Source: Streptococcus ruminicola (GTDB lineage Bacteria > Bacillota > Bacilli > Lactobacillales > Streptococcaceae). From it: a stretch of 64,000 nucleotides of DNA. The notes below the pieces were generated by a model that searched no databases, was not told the DNA's origin, and saw only the letters and a list, made by a program, of their open reading frames with translations. Position 1 is the first letter of the stretch. Each line of letters opens with the position of its first letter. Positions 33,162 to 43,083 of the stretch are shown here, piece by piece. The translations under genes and the position numbers were made by a program. The stretch lies in contig NZ_CP046919.1 in the NCBI RefSeq assembly GCF_011387195.1, forward strand, positions 1,178,001 through 1,242,000, given 5' to 3'.

Positions 33162-34532
33162 ATGTTTAAAAAAATATTAATTGCCAATCGTGGAGAAATT
33201 GCGGTACGTATTATTCGTGCGGCACGTGAATTGGGAATCAATACGGTAGCTGTCTATTCTGAAGCTGATAAAAATTCTTTGCATACGATTTTGGCTGATG
33301 AAGCAATTTGTATCGGTCCAGCTCGTTCGACAGACTCTTATCTTAATATGAATGCCGTCTTGTCAGCTGCTATTGTAACAGGTGCTGAAGCCATTCACCC
33401 TGGATTTGGTTTTTTGAGTGAAAACTCAAAATTTGCAACCATGTGTGAAGAAATGCACATCAAATTTATCGGACCAAGTGCTGAAATCATGGATAAGATG
33501 GGGGATAAAATCAATGCCCGTGCAGAAATGATTGCAGCTAATGTCCCTGTTATTCCTGGATCAGACGGTGAAGTCTTTACGGCAGATCAAGCGCTTGAAG
33601 TTGCTGAAAAACTCGGCTATCCAGTGATGCTAAAAGCCTCAGCTGGTGGTGGCGGTAAAGGAATCCGTAAAGTTGAATCAGCCCAAGAGCTTGTACCAGC
33701 TTTTGAATCAGCTTCTCAAGAAGCTTTGGCAGCTTTTGGTAATGGTGCTATGTATATTGAAAAAGTGGTTTACCCGGCTCGCCATATCGAAGTTCAAATC
33801 TTAGGGGATTCTTACGGTAATGTGGTTCACCTTGGTGAACGTGATTGTTCGCTTCAACGTAATAACCAAAAAGTGCTTGAAGAAAGTCCATCAATTGCTA
33901 TCGGTAAAACCCTTCGTGGTAAGATTGGTGATGCAGCTGTACGCGCAGCCAAAGCCGTTGGTTATGAAAATGCAGGTACGATTGAATTCTTGCTTGATGA
34001 AAAGACATCACAATTCTATTTCATGGAAATGAATACACGTGTTCAAGTTGAGCACCCTGTAACAGAATTCGTCACTGGTGTTGATATTGTCAAAGAACAA
34101 ATTCGTATTGCAGCAGGGCAAGAATTGTCTGTGACACAAGACGACATTAAAATCACAGGTCATGCTATCGAATGTCGTATCAATGCTGAAAATCCGAAGT
34201 TTAACTTTGCACCAAGTCCTGGTAAAATTACAGATTTGTATTTGCCAAGTGGTGGTGTTGGATTGCGTGTAGACTCTGCTGTTTATAATGGCTATACGAT
34301 TCCACCATATTATGATAGTATGATTGCTAAAATCATTGTACATGGTGAAAATCGTTTTGATGCTTTGATGAAAATGCAACGTGCCCTTTATGAATTGGAA
34401 ATTGAAGGTGTGACAACAAACGTTGAATTCCAAATGGATTTGATTTGTGATGAGCATGTGATTGCAGGGGATTATGATACTTCATTCTTGATGGAGACAT
34501 TCTTACCAAACTACAATAAGGAAAATGATTAG
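33162..34532 (+). CDS. accC: Acetyl-CoA carboxylase, biotin carboxylase subunit AccC
   Basis: ATP-grasp enzyme that carboxylates biotin on AccB. N-terminal [14 protein letters not shown], the glycine-rich [14 protein letters not shown] near residue 158, and the catalytic [13 protein letters not shown] near 287 are present. The length of 456 residues is typical. AGGAGG lies before the ATG. The first 87 bp upstream is the longest gap inside the fabK-accA run. Confidence 0.95.
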   Translation: MFKKILIANRGEIAVRIIRAARELGINTVAVYSEADKNSLHTILADEAICIGPARSTDSYLNMNAVLSAAIVTGAEAIHPGFGFLSENSKFATMCEEMHIKFIGPSAEIMDKMGDKINARAEMIAANVPVIPGSDGEVFTADQALEVAEKLGYPVMLKASAGGGGKGIRKVESAQELVPAFESASQEALAAFGNGAMYIEKVVYPARHIEVQILGDSYGNVVHLGERDCSLQRNNQKVLEESPSIAIGKTLRGKIGDAAVRAAKAVGYENAGTIEFLLDEKTSQFYFMEMNTRVQVEHPVTEFVTGVDIVKEQIRIAAGQELSVTQDDIKITGHAIECRINAENPKFNFAPSPGKITDLYLPSGGVGLRVDSAVYNGYTIPPYYDSMIAKIIVHGENRFDALMKMQRALYELEIEGVTTNVEFQMDLICDEHVIAGDYDTSFLMETFLPNYNKEND

Positions 34533-34540
34533 GAGATTTC

Positions 34541-35407
34541 ATGGCTTTATTTAGTAAAAAAGATAAGTACATCCGAATTACTCCCAATAACTCTATTAAA
34601 CAATCGGAACCTCGTGAAGTTCCTGAGGTTCCTGATGAATTGTTTGCCAAGTGTCCAGCTTGTAAGCACATGATTTATCAAAAAGACTTAGGGGTTGCAA
34701 AGATTTGTCCAGCTTGTTCTTATAACTTCCGTATTTCTGCTAAAGAACGTTTGGCGATTACAGTAGATGAAGGTAGCTTTGAAGAACTTTTTACTGGGCT
34801 TGAAACAAGTGACCCACTTAAGTTCCCTGGTTATCAGGAAAAATTGGCTAAAATGCGTGAAAAGACTGGCCTTGAAGAGGCTGTCGTTACTGGTAAAGCT
34901 TTAATTAAGGGAGAAAAAGTAGCGCTTGCTATCATGGATTCTAACTTTATCATGGCTTCAATGGGAACAGTTGTCGGCGAAAAAATCACACGTTTATTTG
35001 AAATGGCGACTGCTGAAAAACTACCTGTTGTTATCTTTACAGCATCAGGCGGTGCTCGTATGCAAGAAGGTATCATGAGTTTGATGCAAATGGCAAAAAT
35101 TTCAGCTGCTGTTAAACGTCACTCTGAAGCTGGTTTATTCTATTTGACAATCTTGACTGACCCCACAACAGGAGGGGTGACAGCAAGCTTTGCCATGGAA
35201 GGTGACATTATCCTAGCAGAACCGCAAGCTTTGGTTGGTTTTGCCGGTCGTCGTGTTATTGAGACAACGGTGCGCGAAAACTTACCTGAAGATTTCCAAA
35301 GAGCAGAGTTTCTTTTAGAACACGGTTTTGTGGATGCCATTGTTAAACGTACAGAAATGCCAGACACAATTGCTAAATTAGTTGCGTTTCATGGAGGTGC
35401 CAAATGA
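34541..35407 (+). CDS. accD: Acetyl-CoA carboxylase carboxyltransferase beta subunit AccD
   Basis: Forms the carboxyltransferase with AccA, making malonyl-CoA. It has a four-Cys zinc ribbon (CPAC at about 39-42 and CPAC at about 58-61), then the crotonase-like domain with SGGARMQEG and FAGRRVIE. The length is 288 residues. AGGAG lies before the ATG. The stop overlaps the accA start (ATGA), giving coupled equal synthesis of the two subunits. Confidence 0.95.
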   Translation: MALFSKKDKYIRITPNNSIKQSEPREVPEVPDELFAKCPACKHMIYQKDLGVAKICPACSYNFRISAKERLAITVDEGSFEELFTGLETSDPLKFPGYQEKLAKMREKTGLEEAVVTGKALIKGEKVALAIMDSNFIMASMGTVVGEKITRLFEMATAEKLPVVIFTASGGARMQEGIMSLMQMAKISAAVKRHSEAGLFYLTILTDPTTGGVTASFAMEGDIILAEPQALVGFAGRRVIETTVRENLPEDFQRAEFLLEHGFVDAIVKRTEMPDTIAKLVAFHGGAK

Positions 35408-36177
35408 GTAGCGACGTATCAAGAATTTTGAAAGAAGCGCGTGATCAAGGGCGTTTGACAACCTTGGAATATGCTAATTTGATTTTTGATGACTTTATGG
35501 AACTTCATGGAGATCGTCATTTTGCTGATGATGGAGCAATCGTTGGGGGAATTGCTCGACTTGCCGGTCGTCCTGTGACAGTTATTGGTATTCAAAAAGG
35601 GAAAAATTTACAGGAGAATCTAAAACGCAATTTCGGTCAACCGAATCCAGAAGGTTACCGCAAGGCGCTTCGCTTGATGAAACAAGCCGAGAAATTTGGT
35701 CGTCCTGTCGTTACTTTTATCAATACTGCTGGAGCTTATCCAGGTGTTGGTGCAGAAGAACGCGGACAAGGTGAGGCTATTGCACGTAATTTACTTGAAA
35801 TGAGTGATCTTAAAGTACCGATTATTGCTATTATTATTGGTGAAGGTGGTTCTGGAGGTGCTCTTGCACTTGCTGTGGCCGATAAGGTATGGATGCTTGA
35901 ACACAGCATGTATGCGATTTTGAGCCCAGAAGGCTTTGCCTCAATCCTTTGGAAAGATGGTTCACGTGCAACCGAAGCTGCAGAACTGATGAAAATAACA
36001 GCTGGAGAACTTTACAATATGGGAGTTATTGATAAAGTGATTCCAGAACATGGTTATTTTTCAAGCGAAATCGTTGAGATGATTAAGACAAATCTTATTT
36101 CTGAACTAGAGGAGCTTAGCCAACTTCCTTTGGAACAATTACTTGAAAATCGTTATCAACGCTTTAGAAAATTTTAA
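35404..36177 (+). CDS. accA: Acetyl-CoA carboxylase carboxyltransferase alpha subunit AccA
   Basis: Partner of AccD. Motifs [10 protein letters not shown] near residue 104 and [14 protein letters not shown] near 145 form the acyl-CoA-binding oxyanion region. At 257 residues it is shorter than the roughly 320 of Gram-negative AccA but normal for streptococci. It is the last gene of the fatty acid operon, followed by a terminator. Confidence 0.95.
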   Translation: MSSDVSRILKEARDQGRLTTLEYANLIFDDFMELHGDRHFADDGAIVGGIARLAGRPVTVIGIQKGKNLQENLKRNFGQPNPEGYRKALRLMKQAEKFGRPVVTFINTAGAYPGVGAEERGQGEAIARNLLEMSDLKVPIIAIIIGEGGSGGALALAVADKVWMLEHSMYAILSPEGFASILWKDGSRATEAAELMKITAGELYNMGVIDKVIPEHGYFSSEIVEMIKTNLISELEELSQLPLEQLLENRYQRFRKF

Positions 36178-36255
36178 AAATCCCGCATTGTACTAGCCTC
36201 AAGTCACAGAAATCATTTTCTTGATTTTGAGGATGGTTCAAAGGGGATTTTTTCT
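36176..36255 (+). terminator. Terminator of the fab-acc operon
   Basis: Outer arms AAAATCCC and GGGGATTTTTTC enclose an inner stem CCTCAA/TTGAGG; a T run follows. Confidence 0.7.
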
Positions 36256-36261
36256 TATACA

Positions 36262-36299
36262 AAAACACCTGCTAATCAAGTGATTAGTAGGTGTTTTAG
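36262..36299. terminator. Terminator of serS (bidirectional)
   Basis: A 17-bp stem AAAACACCTGCTAATCA/TGATTAGTAGGTGTTTT with one G-T pair lies directly after the serS stop on the minus strand. Confidence 0.85.
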
Positions 36300-36304
36300 G
36301 TTTA

Positions 36305-37582
36305 TTATTTAGGTGAGATAACTTCAGCCCCACCCATGTATGGACGAAGTACTTCTGGAATTGTTACAGAACCATCTTCATTTTGGTAGTTTTCAAGGAT
36401 AGCAGCAACTGTACGTCCAACTGCAAGACCTGAACCGTTAAGAGTGTGAAGAAGTTTAACTTTACCATCAGCTTCGTCACGGTAACGGATTTGTGCACGA
36501 CGTGCTTGGAAATCTTCAGTATTTGAACAACTTGAGATTTCACGGTAAGTGTTTTGAGCTGGAATCCAAACTTCTAGGTCGTAAGTTTTAGCAGCTGAGA
36601 ATCCCATGTCTCCAGTACATAGTGTGATAACGCGGTATGGAAGGCCAAGTTTTTGAAGGATGTTTTCAGCATTGACAACCATTTTTTCCAATTCATCGTA
36701 TGAAGTTTCTGGTTTAGAGAATTTAACCATTTCAACTTTGTGGAATTGGTGAAGACGAATCAAACCACGAGTGTCACGACCAGCAGAACCAGCTTCTGAA
36801 CGGAATGATGGGCTCATTGCTGTGAAGTAAACTGGAAGTTCTTTACCATCAAGGATTTCACCGCGGTAGTAGTTTGTAAGAGGAACTTCAGCAGTTGGAA
36901 TAAGAACGTAGTCAGAATCAGCTAATTCAAATGTGTCTTCTTTGAATTTAGGATATTGACCAGTACCAAACATTGAGTCATGGTTTACCATGTATGGAGG
37001 AATAACTTCTGTGTAACCTTCTTTAGCGTGTTCATCCAACATGAAGTTGTAGATAGCGCGTTCTAGGCGAGCTCCAAGACCTTTATAGAATAGGAAACGA
37101 GAACCAGTAACTTTTGCACCACGTTCCCAGTCAAGGATGTCAAGATCTTCACCAAGATCCCAGTGAGCTTTGATATCAAAGTCAAATTCACGAGGTGTTC
37201 CCCAACGACGAACTTCAACGTTTTCGTCTTCGTCAGCACCGACAGGAACATCAGCAGCTGGGATGTTTGGAAGTGTTGCTGTGAATTCAGATATTTTTTC
37301 ATCGATTTCAGCTAGTTCAGCGTCAGTAGCTTTGATGTCTGCTGACAATTTTTGCATTGCAGCGATTTGTTCAGAAGCATCTTCTTTGTTGCGTTTTGCT
37401 TGAGCGATAGCTGCAGAAGCAGTGTTACGTTCAGCTTTAGCTGATTCAGATTTAACAAGCAATTCACGACGTTTGTCGTCAAGTTCTTTAAGTTCAGCAA
37501 GTTTTTCAGCAGCAACGCCACGTGTAGCTAATTTTTTAGCGACTTCGTCGAAATCGTTACGAATACGTTTGATGTCTAACAT
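36305..37582 (-). CDS. serS: Seryl-tRNA synthetase
   Basis: Class II synthetase that charges tRNA-Ser. The N-terminal long antiparallel coiled coil (about residues 25-105) binds the tRNA-Ser extra arm. Motif 2 ([26 protein letters not shown]) is near 264, and motif 3 ([20 protein letters not shown]) is near 385. The length of 425 residues is normal. It is preceded by a T-box leader, so uncharged tRNA-Ser should switch it on. Confidence 0.96.
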   Translation of the reverse strand: MLDIKRIRNDFDEVAKKLATRGVAAEKLAELKELDDKRRELLVKSESAKAERNTASAAIAQAKRNKEDASEQIAAMQKLSADIKATDAELAEIDEKISEFTATLPNIPAADVPVGADEDENVEVRRWGTPREFDFDIKAHWDLGEDLDILDWERGAKVTGSRFLFYKGLGARLERAIYNFMLDEHAKEGYTEVIPPYMVNHDSMFGTGQYPKFKEDTFELADSDYVLIPTAEVPLTNYYRGEILDGKELPVYFTAMSPSFRSEAGSAGRDTRGLIRLHQFHKVEMVKFSKPETSYDELEKMVVNAENILQKLGLPYRVITLCTGDMGFSAAKTYDLEVWIPAQNTYREISSCSNTEDFQARRAQIRYRDEADGKVKLLHTLNGSGLAVGRTVAAILENYQNEDGSVTIPEVLRPYMGGAEVISPK

Positions 37583-37589
37583 AAGTTTC

Positions 37590-37815
37590 CTCCAGTTTTT
37601 TTAGCGCTCATAGGGTTAGCTGTGCCCAGATGAACAAAAAGCACAGCATGTTAACTGCTGGAGCGCAATCGCGCGGTTCCATCCAGCTTCACATCCTGTG
37701 CACTTAATTTCTATTTTTAATTGATATAACGGTAGAATTTCAGATCTGTCGCTCTATCTGCTCACAGCAACCGCAGACTTTCTGAAAGAGCTCCACTCTT
37801 ACTTATCCGTACTAT
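37590..37815 (-). promoter_or_regulatory. T-box riboswitch of serS
   Basis: On the minus strand the leader contains the invariant T-box GGATGGAACCGCG (around 37667-37680), a GC-rich hairpin CGCGCGATTGCGC just after it, and the terminator/antiterminator region ending before the serS SD. Stem I is at about 37720-37815. AATTCTACC there (about 37731) offers a UCU serine codon followed by purine as the likely specifier; that codon assignment is inference. Confidence 0.88.
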
Positions 37816-37829
37816 TTATTATACTAGAT

Positions 37830-38201
37830 TTATTTCTTTTTGACAAATCCTGTTAGTTTTTTCATAAGGACTTGAACAAGTGTAAGCATACGAACAACTT
37901 TGTCGTTTCCGATATGTTGGCGAGCCACTTTTAAGATTTTTCCTGAGTCTTTTGAAGCAAAAAGGAATTTTCCTTTGTCTGTAAAGACTTCAAAGTGACG
38001 GCTGACTTTGTTACGAGAAACGTTAGCGCCGATTTTTTCGATGTTTTCCCAAGGAATTTGGATATAATCTTCGACGTTAGCGTCGCTATAAAATTCAAGA
38101 CCTTTGTTACCGAGAAGGAATTTGCCAACTTTTCCTCCCATACCAAGGTAAGAGACACCAGTAGTCGTTAATTCCACGGTAGAGTTAAGTGATTGTGCCA
38201 T
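37830..38201 (-). CDS. manO: DUF956 family protein, ManO-like
   Basis: A 123-residue cytoplasmic protein of the DUF956 family, which in lactic acid bacteria is encoded right after the mannose PTS genes and named ManO. The protein is beta-rich with a GMGGKVGKFLLG segment and a basic carboxy terminus (VKKK). It is separated by 77 bp from manN, on the same strand. Its molecular role is unknown; context suggests a part in PTS regulation or assembly. Confidence 0.85.
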   Translation of the reverse strand: MAQSLNSTVELTTTGVSYLGMGGKVGKFLLGNKGLEFYSDANVEDYIQIPWENIEKIGANVSRNKVSRHFEVFTDKGKFLFASKDSGKILKVARQHIGNDKVVRMLTLVQVLMKKLTGFVKKK

Positions 38202-38278
38202 GTAATCTCCTCTGAATTAGCTTTTAGTCTATTATAACATAATAAAAAAAGAAGGACCGAAATCCTTCCTTTCTTTTT

Positions 38279-39190
38279 TTACATGATTCCGAAGAAACGA
38301 GCGATGATACCAACGATGAACAATCCGATGATGATTGTGATTGGAGAAACTTTTTTCTTAAGCAACCACATGCAAAGGAATGTAAGAGCAAGTCCCATCA
38401 AACCAGGAATCAATGAGTTCAATTGACCTTGAAGTGTGTTAGCTTTTTCTGGTGAAAGGCTAAGTCCATCAGCCACTTTACCAAGAATACCTTGGAGTTC
38501 AGTACCAGTTACGTTTCCTTTAGGGAATTCGATGTAAGCACCTTCTGAAAGTTTAGTTGAAGGAAGATCAACAGTGAAGTTAATTGATACCCAACGTTCA
38601 ACCAAGACAGCCAAGATGAACATACCAAGGATTGAAGCACCTTTAGTGATTTTTTGGATGATACCACCTGAAAGGTCTTTAGTGATTTCAGAACCAGCTT
38701 TGTAACCAAGTTCTTGAGTGTACCACAAGAATGCCATACGGATGATGTTCCATCCGAAGAAGAATAGAAGTGGACCAACGATGTTACCTGCCATAGCAAG
38801 TGAAGCACCAAGGGCACCAAGAATAGGACGAACTGTAAACCAGAAGACTGGGTCACCAACACCAGCAAGAGGTCCCATCATACCGATTTTAACCCCTTGG
38901 ATAGCTGTGTCATCAATTTCAGCACCATTTGCACGTTCTTCTTCAAGGGCAAGAGTTACACCGATGATTGGAGCAGCAACGTATGGGTGAGTATTGAAGA
39001 ATTCCAAGTGACGTTCAAGAGCAGCAGCTCGGTCTTCTTTAGATGTATAAAGTTTTTTGATAGCAGGGATCAAAGCGTATGCCCAACCTAAGTTTTGCAT
39101 ACGTTCGTAGTTCCAAGATCCTTGAAGGAAAGTAGAACGCCACCAAACTTTTTGACGATCAGATTTTGATAATTGAAGTTTTTCAGCCAT
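38279..39190 (-). CDS. manN: Mannose/glucose PTS system EIID component
   Basis: Membrane subunit IID of the mannose-type phosphotransferase system; together with IIC it forms the sugar channel. The 303-residue protein has the EIID start (KSDRQKVWWRSTFLQGSWNYERMQ), the GVGDPVFWFTVRPILGALGA loop near residue 115 and a C-terminal hydrophobic segment. It lies 14 bp after manM. The IIC/IID pair of such systems is also a known receptor for class IIa bacteriocins. Confidence 0.94.
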   Translation of the reverse strand: MAEKLQLSKSDRQKVWWRSTFLQGSWNYERMQNLGWAYALIPAIKKLYTSKEDRAAALERHLEFFNTHPYVAAPIIGVTLALEEERANGAEIDDTAIQGVKIGMMGPLAGVGDPVFWFTVRPILGALGASLAMAGNIVGPLLFFFGWNIIRMAFLWYTQELGYKAGSEITKDLSGGIIQKITKGASILGMFILAVLVERWVSINFTVDLPSTKLSEGAYIEFPKGNVTGTELQGILGKVADGLSLSPEKANTLQGQLNSLIPGLMGLALTFLCMWLLKKKVSPITIIIGLFIVGIIARFFGIM

Positions 39191-39204
39191 GTTTGTACCC
39201 CTTT

Positions 39205-40008
39205 CTAGTAGTCTTCCAAGATGTCGCCGATTGGGTCACCAGAACCTGAAACAGTTCCGCCACCGTTTCCACCTTTCGCTGAAAGGTTAAGGTAGATGAA
39301 GGCAAGAGCAACACCAATTGTACCAAGGGCGATAAGAGTAAGGTCAGAGATAGCAGCAACGGCAAAACCGATTGCGAAGAAAGGCCATACTTCGCTTGTA
39401 GCCATCATGTTGATAACCATAGCGTAACCTACGGCAACAACCATACCACCACCGACAGCCATACCACCTGACAACCAGTCTGGCATAGCGTTAAGGATAG
39501 ATTGTACTGCTGAAGTTGGTACTGCAAGAAGAAGAGCAGCAGGAACAGCAATACGAAGACCTTGAAGGAATAGAGCTACCAAGTGAGTACGTTCAACTGC
39601 AGCGATGTTACCTTCTTTAGCAGCAGCGTCAGCACCGTGAACAAGGGCAACAGAAGCAGTACGAACAAGCATAGTAAGGAAAAGACCTGCAACGGCAAGA
39701 GGGATAGCTGTTGCTGTTGCAACTGCGATACCTTTAGAAGTGAAGTCTCCACCTTTAACCATGATGATAGCAGCAGCTACAGAAGCAAGGGCAGCATCAG
39801 GCGCAACAGCGGCACCAATGTTAGCCCAACCAAGAGCGATCATTTGTAGAGAACCGCCAAGGATGATACCTGCTTCAAGGTTACCAGTAACAAGACCGAT
39901 AAGTGTGCAGGCAACTAGTGGTTGGTGGAATTGGAATTCGTCAAGGATACCTTCAAGACCAGCGAAGAAGGCAACTACAACGACTAAAATCATAGAAATA
40001 ACTGACAT
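39205..40008 (-). CDS. manM: Mannose/glucose PTS system EIIC component
   Basis: Polytopic membrane subunit IIC that binds sugar and moves it across the membrane as it is phosphorylated. The 267 residues are strongly hydrophobic, with the EIIC signature GLVTGNLEAGIILGGSLQMIALGW near residue 38, and GGMVVAVGYAMVINMM near 183. A hydrophilic Gly/Ser tail ends the protein. It is separated from manL by 166 bp that holds an inverted repeat. Confidence 0.94.
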   Translation of the reverse strand: MSVISMILVVVVAFFAGLEGILDEFQFHQPLVACTLIGLVTGNLEAGIILGGSLQMIALGWANIGAAVAPDAALASVAAAIIMVKGGDFTSKGIAVATATAIPLAVAGLFLTMLVRTASVALVHGADAAAKEGNIAAVERTHLVALFLQGLRIAVPAALLLAVPTSAVQSILNAMPDWLSGGMAVGGGMVVAVGYAMVINMMATSEVWPFFAIGFAVAAISDLTLIALGTIGVALAFIYLNLSAKGGNGGGTVSGSGDPIGDILEDY

Positions 40009-40112
40009 TATTCTAGTTCCTTTCGTTTATAAAAGTTTTCAATGTGCAATTGTAAGCCAGAAACCAAGGCTTACATGTTTTGGATAAAAACAGGAAAGTT
40101 TGATTCTCACGA

Positions 40113-40154
40113 CAGGTGAAAGCCCTTCATAGAAACGCTTTCTTTTTCACCCTG
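40113..40154 (-). other. Inverted repeat between manL and manM
   Basis: CAGGTGAAA and TTTCACCCTG form a stem around a loop that contains GAAACGCTTTC. The stretch 40009-40174 holds no gene. The stem may adjust the ratio of manL to manMN mRNA; inference. Confidence 0.45.
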
Positions 40155-40174
40155 CTGAAAGCTTAATTCAAAAA

Positions 40175-41167
40175 TTATTGAACGTTTGCTTTTTTGATTA
40201 GATCAAACAAGTCTTTTTTAGAATCATTAGGGACTTTACGAACATCGAATGTTACGCCAAGGTCACGTAATTTTTCAAATGTAGCAACGTCATCTTTGTC
40301 CATTGACAATACGTTGTTAACCATTGTTTTACCTGTTGAGTGAGCCATTGAACCAACGTTAAGTTCTTTAATTGGCACACCGCCTTCGATAGCTTCAAGA
40401 GCTTCTTGAGGTGTTTCAAACAAGATAAGTGCGTGTGTGTTACCAAAACGAGGGTCTTTAGAAGCTTCAATCAATTTCTTGATTGGAACAACGTTTGCTT
40501 TAACACCGTTTGGTGCTGCTTGTTTGATCAAGCCTTTACGCAATTCATCTTTAGATACAGTGTCAGATGCAACGATGATACGATCAGCTTTAGAAGCTGG
40601 TGTCCAGTTTGTTGCAACTTGTCCGTGAAGAAGACGTGTGTCAATACGAGCGAGGTTGATTTTAAGTTTACCATCACCGATGACAGTTCCTTCAGGGATA
40701 GCACCTTGAGGAGCAGCTTGTGCGGCAGGCGCTGCAGCAGCTGTTTCAGCTGGGTTGAGTTCTTCAGGAAGTGCTTTAACACCGTCTTTAGACTCTTTAA
40801 TGATATTTGCGGCAACTTGTTCAACACCTGCATTTGCGTCCATCATACGCTCAGTGTAGGCTTGGATAAGCATTGGCAAATTAAGACCTGTAATGATAGC
40901 CATCTTGCGGTCTGGATTTTCACCCATTACGCGACTAGCTTGGTTAAATGGAGAACCACTCCAAAGGTCAGCTAGTACGAGGATTTCATCATCAGCATCA
41001 AATTGTGCGATAGCATCGTTGAAGTGTGCATATAAATCATCAGGTCCTTCGCTTGGCATGAAAGTTACAACTTGAACTTTCTCTTGGTCACCAAAGATCA
41101 TAGAACCTGATTGATGAATACCTTCAGCAAATTTACCATGGCTGGCAATAATAATACCGATACCCAT
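40175..41167 (-). CDS. manL: Mannose/glucose PTS system EIIAB component
   Basis: Cytoplasmic fused IIA-IIB phosphotransfer protein. HPr phosphorylates H10 in the IIA domain ([12 protein letters not shown]). Phosphate then passes to H181 in the IIB domain ([15 protein letters not shown]) and on to the sugar. The two domains are joined by an Ala/Pro-rich linker at about 139-157. The length of 330 residues is standard. The operon order manL-manM-manN-manO is conserved. The promoter holds a cre-like site, so CcpA control is likely. Confidence 0.95.
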   Translation of the reverse strand: MGIGIIIASHGKFAEGIHQSGSMIFGDQEKVQVVTFMPSEGPDDLYAHFNDAIAQFDADDEILVLADLWSGSPFNQASRVMGENPDRKMAIITGLNLPMLIQAYTERMMDANAGVEQVAANIIKESKDGVKALPEELNPAETAAAAPAAQAAPQGAIPEGTVIGDGKLKINLARIDTRLLHGQVATNWTPASKADRIIVASDTVSKDELRKGLIKQAAPNGVKANVVPIKKLIEASKDPRFGNTHALILFETPQEALEAIEGGVPIKELNVGSMAHSTGKTMVNNVLSMDKDDVATFEKLRDLGVTFDVRKVPNDSKKDLFDLIKKANVQ

Positions 41168-41224
41168 TCTTGTTCTTCCTCCTTATGATTATTTTTCGTT
41201 GAAACAAAAAAGAATAATCTCCTT

Positions 41225-41238
41225 CCGGACAAGTCCGG
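41225..41238 (-). promoter_or_regulatory. Hairpin in the manL 5' UTR
   Basis: CCGGAC-AA-GTCCGG, a perfect GC-rich inverted repeat between the promoter and the manL SD. Confidence 0.5.
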
Positions 41239-41278
41239 CAATTCTTTTCCGTTCCAAGGAAATTTTAAGAACGATATT

Positions 41279-41307
41279 ATTGTAAAACGTTTTCACAAAA
41301 AATGCAA
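41279..41307 (-). promoter_or_regulatory. Promoter of manL with cre-like site
   Basis: On the minus strand TTGCAT (41302-41307) and TACAAT (41279-41284) are 17 bp apart. TGTAAAACGTTTTCACA (plus strand, 41281-41297) in the spacer is a cre-like palindrome, one base off the normal CcpA consensus spacing. The rest of the 328-bp stretch 41168-41495 holds the UTR hairpin and the terminator at 41464; nothing else was seen. Confidence 0.55.
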
Positions 41308-41461
41308 TAGCTTTTTGAGAAAAAATAACAGAAATCATGAAAAATTTTCAGAAATCCGCAAAATAAAGCGATTAAATTGTATAATTCGCAAAATAATGTT
41401 CGGGAAAAATGCTATGTTTTTTTAAATAATCATGAAAAGGTTTTGAAAACGATGAAAAAAA

Positions 41462-41488
41462 GAAAAAACTTCCTAAAAAGAAGTTTTT
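41462..41488 (-). terminator. Terminator of the Cof-type phosphatase gene
   Basis: The stem GAAAAACTTC/GAAGTTTTT is followed on the minus strand by a long T-rich run. Confidence 0.75.
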
Positions 41489-41495
41489 CAGAAAT

Positions 41496-42311
41496 TTATA
41501 GAAAAATTTTCGCCAATTCTTTCGCAACACCGTCTTCTTCGTTGGTGAAGTCTGTTTGTTTGTCAGCAAATGGTAGGAGTACGTTGCTAGCATTTTTCAT
41601 GGCGTAGCCTGTACCGGCGAAGGTCAACATTTCAGTGTCGTTGTGTTCATCACCAAAGGCAATCAAGTCTTCTCGGTTCATATTTAGAGTTTTTAGTAAG
41701 TACTTGAGAGCATAGGCTTTGTTGACGCCTTTAGGTGAGAATTCCAAGATATTAAGTGGTCCGCCCCATGAATCAATTTCGATTTCGTGGTTGAAGTATT
41801 TGCGCATTTCATCGGCAAGAGCATATTTGTCTTCGTGATGAGTTTGCATCAAAAGACCATTTGGATTTTCGGTAATTTTTGTTACATCAAGTGTCATTTT
41901 ATCGGTGATTTTATCGACACCAAAAAGTTGTGGATTGATGATGTCGTGATTATCGGCACTGATGAAGAATTTTTTACGGTATTCACTAGCGATAAAGTCT
42001 GCTTGGATACTTTTTTGGATGTCTAGGACATCAAGCAGGTATTGTTTATCGATAGTGACGCTGTGTTCAAAGTCCCATTTTTTTTCGGGAAGGTGTGTCA
42101 AGGAACCGTTAAAGGTAATCATAGGTGTCTCAAGTTGTAAGCGACGGTAGTGCTCAAGAGCCATACGGTATGGGCGACCTGTCGCAATAACGACCTTGTG
42201 ACCTTTTTCTTGTATTTTTTTAATCGTATCAACAGTATAATCTGAGATGGTATTGTCACTGCGCAGCAGTGTACCATCCAAATCAAGAGCAATCATTTTT
42301 TTCTTTGTCAT
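41496..42311 (-). CDS. Cof-type HAD-IIB phosphatase
   Basis: Probable sugar-phosphate or nucleotide-type phosphatase of the Cof subfamily. Motif I is LDLDGTLL, with D10 and D12; VIATGRPY near residue 46 is motif II; the type IIB cap lies at about 85-185; and AFGDEHNDTEML near 220 is motif IV. The length is 271 residues from the ATG at 42311. An upstream in-frame start at 42341 lies upstream of the TATAAT at 42319-42324. That -10 box is 7 nt before the ATG and no SD is present, suggesting a leaderless message. The substrate is unknown. Confidence 0.85.
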   Translation of the reverse strand: MTKKKMIALDLDGTLLRSDNTISDYTVDTIKKIQEKGHKVVIATGRPYRMALEHYRRLQLETPMITFNGSLTHLPEKKWDFEHSVTIDKQYLLDVLDIQKSIQADFIASEYRKKFFISADNHDIINPQLFGVDKITDKMTLDVTKITENPNGLLMQTHHEDKYALADEMRKYFNHEIEIDSWGGPLNILEFSPKGVNKAYALKYLLKTLNMNREDLIAFGDEHNDTEMLTFAGTGYAMKNASNVLLPFADKQTDFTNEEDGVAKELAKIFL

Positions 42312-42318
42312 AGGTGTT

Positions 42319-42324
42319 ATTATA
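42319..42324 (-). promoter_or_regulatory. -10 element abutting the Cof-type phosphatase start
   Basis: TATAAT on the minus strand, 7 nt from the start codon. The -35 is weak. Confidence 0.45.
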
Positions 42325-42363
42325 ACAAAAAAGAGTGGCAAAGAAAAAGAAAAGTAGGTATGA

Positions 42364-42369
42364 TATAAT
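42364..42369 (+). promoter_or_regulatory. -10 element of the first DUF1361 gene
   Basis: TATAAT 28 bp before the ATG at 42398. It rules out the upstream in-frame starts at 42335 and 42368. Confidence 0.55.
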
Positions 42370-42397
42370 GGTTTTAATAAAAAATGAGGTTACGCTA

Positions 42398-42982
42398 ATG
42401 TATAAAATTTTTTGGAGTCATGTGTTTGCTTTAGGGATTATTTTAAGCATTACTTTCTTTCATGCAGATAGCAATGGGGTGATGAATGATGTGCTATTTT
42501 CATTGTTAACAGTGGAAATGGGATTTTTCTTTTTTTATTTTAAACACATTGTTCTACGAGTGGCAGCATTTGTCTTATGGTGTTTTTTCTACCCGAATAA
42601 TTTAAATGTCTTGTTCAGTGTGGCAGATAGGTCATGGGCAACATCTGTTTTATGGTCAGCTGACGGGATGACATCATTTATGATTTATTTGGCAGTGCTA
42701 GTATTTTCATTGGTTGCAGGGACACTAAGTTTGCGAATGATTTTAAAACCTTTGAAATTAAATCAGTATATTCAAGTATTCTTTGTGATGGGAGTAGCAT
42801 TCTTTGCAAGTTTACTTTTTCAGGTACTCCGAACATTAGGCATTACATGGAAAGTGATTATTAATCAACACTTAAATATCTTTGAAGAAGCGGCGAAAGC
42901 TTTATCGACGATTAACATGCCTTTTATTCTTGGGTTGATGGTCGTTCAGGTCATGATGTTTGTTGTTCTTGATAATGATTAA
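42398..42982 (+). CDS. DUF1361 membrane protein (copy 1)
   Basis: A 194-residue integral membrane protein with about six hydrophobic helices. The segment WCFFYPNNLNVL (about residues 60-71) matches the FYPN motif of DUF1361, a family of unknown function. The ATG at 42398 is chosen because the -10 at 42364 and GAGG at the right distance lie directly upstream. A paralogue follows 101 bp downstream, so this looks like an old tandem duplication. Here the family motif is less well kept (PNNLNVLFSVAD) than in copy 2 (PNTFYMLTDIV). Confidence 0.7.
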   Translation: MYKIFWSHVFALGIILSITFFHADSNGVMNDVLFSLLTVEMGFFFFYFKHIVLRVAAFVLWCFFYPNNLNVLFSVADRSWATSVLWSADGMTSFMIYLAVLVFSLVAGTLSLRMILKPLKLNQYIQVFFVMGVAFFASLLFQVLRTLGITWKVIINQHLNIFEEAAKALSTINMPFILGLMVVQVMMFVVLDND

Positions 42983-43052
42983 TAGAAAAATGGAGGCGAG
43001 GTATTCTCGTCTTCATTGCTTGTTTTAAAGGGTAATTTAGGTGCTTTTCTGC

Positions 43053-43058
43053 TATAAT
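43053..43058 (+). promoter_or_regulatory. Extended -10 of the second DUF1361 gene
   Basis: TGCTATAAT, 26 bp before the start codon, followed by a strong SD (AGGGGGAG). Confidence 0.55.
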
Positions 43059-43083
43059 AAGTCTTAAGAAAGGGGGAGAAAAT

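Noticed and set aside
40406-40975. 189-codon open frame opposite manL
   Set aside because: The Cys/Phe-rich composition is the reverse of a strongly biased gene; no SD or promoter and no recognisable domain.
42335-42370. Upstream starts (42335, 42368) for the first DUF1361 protein
   Set aside because: The TATAAT at 42364-42369 overlaps or follows them, and they add a charged leader absent in the paralogue.
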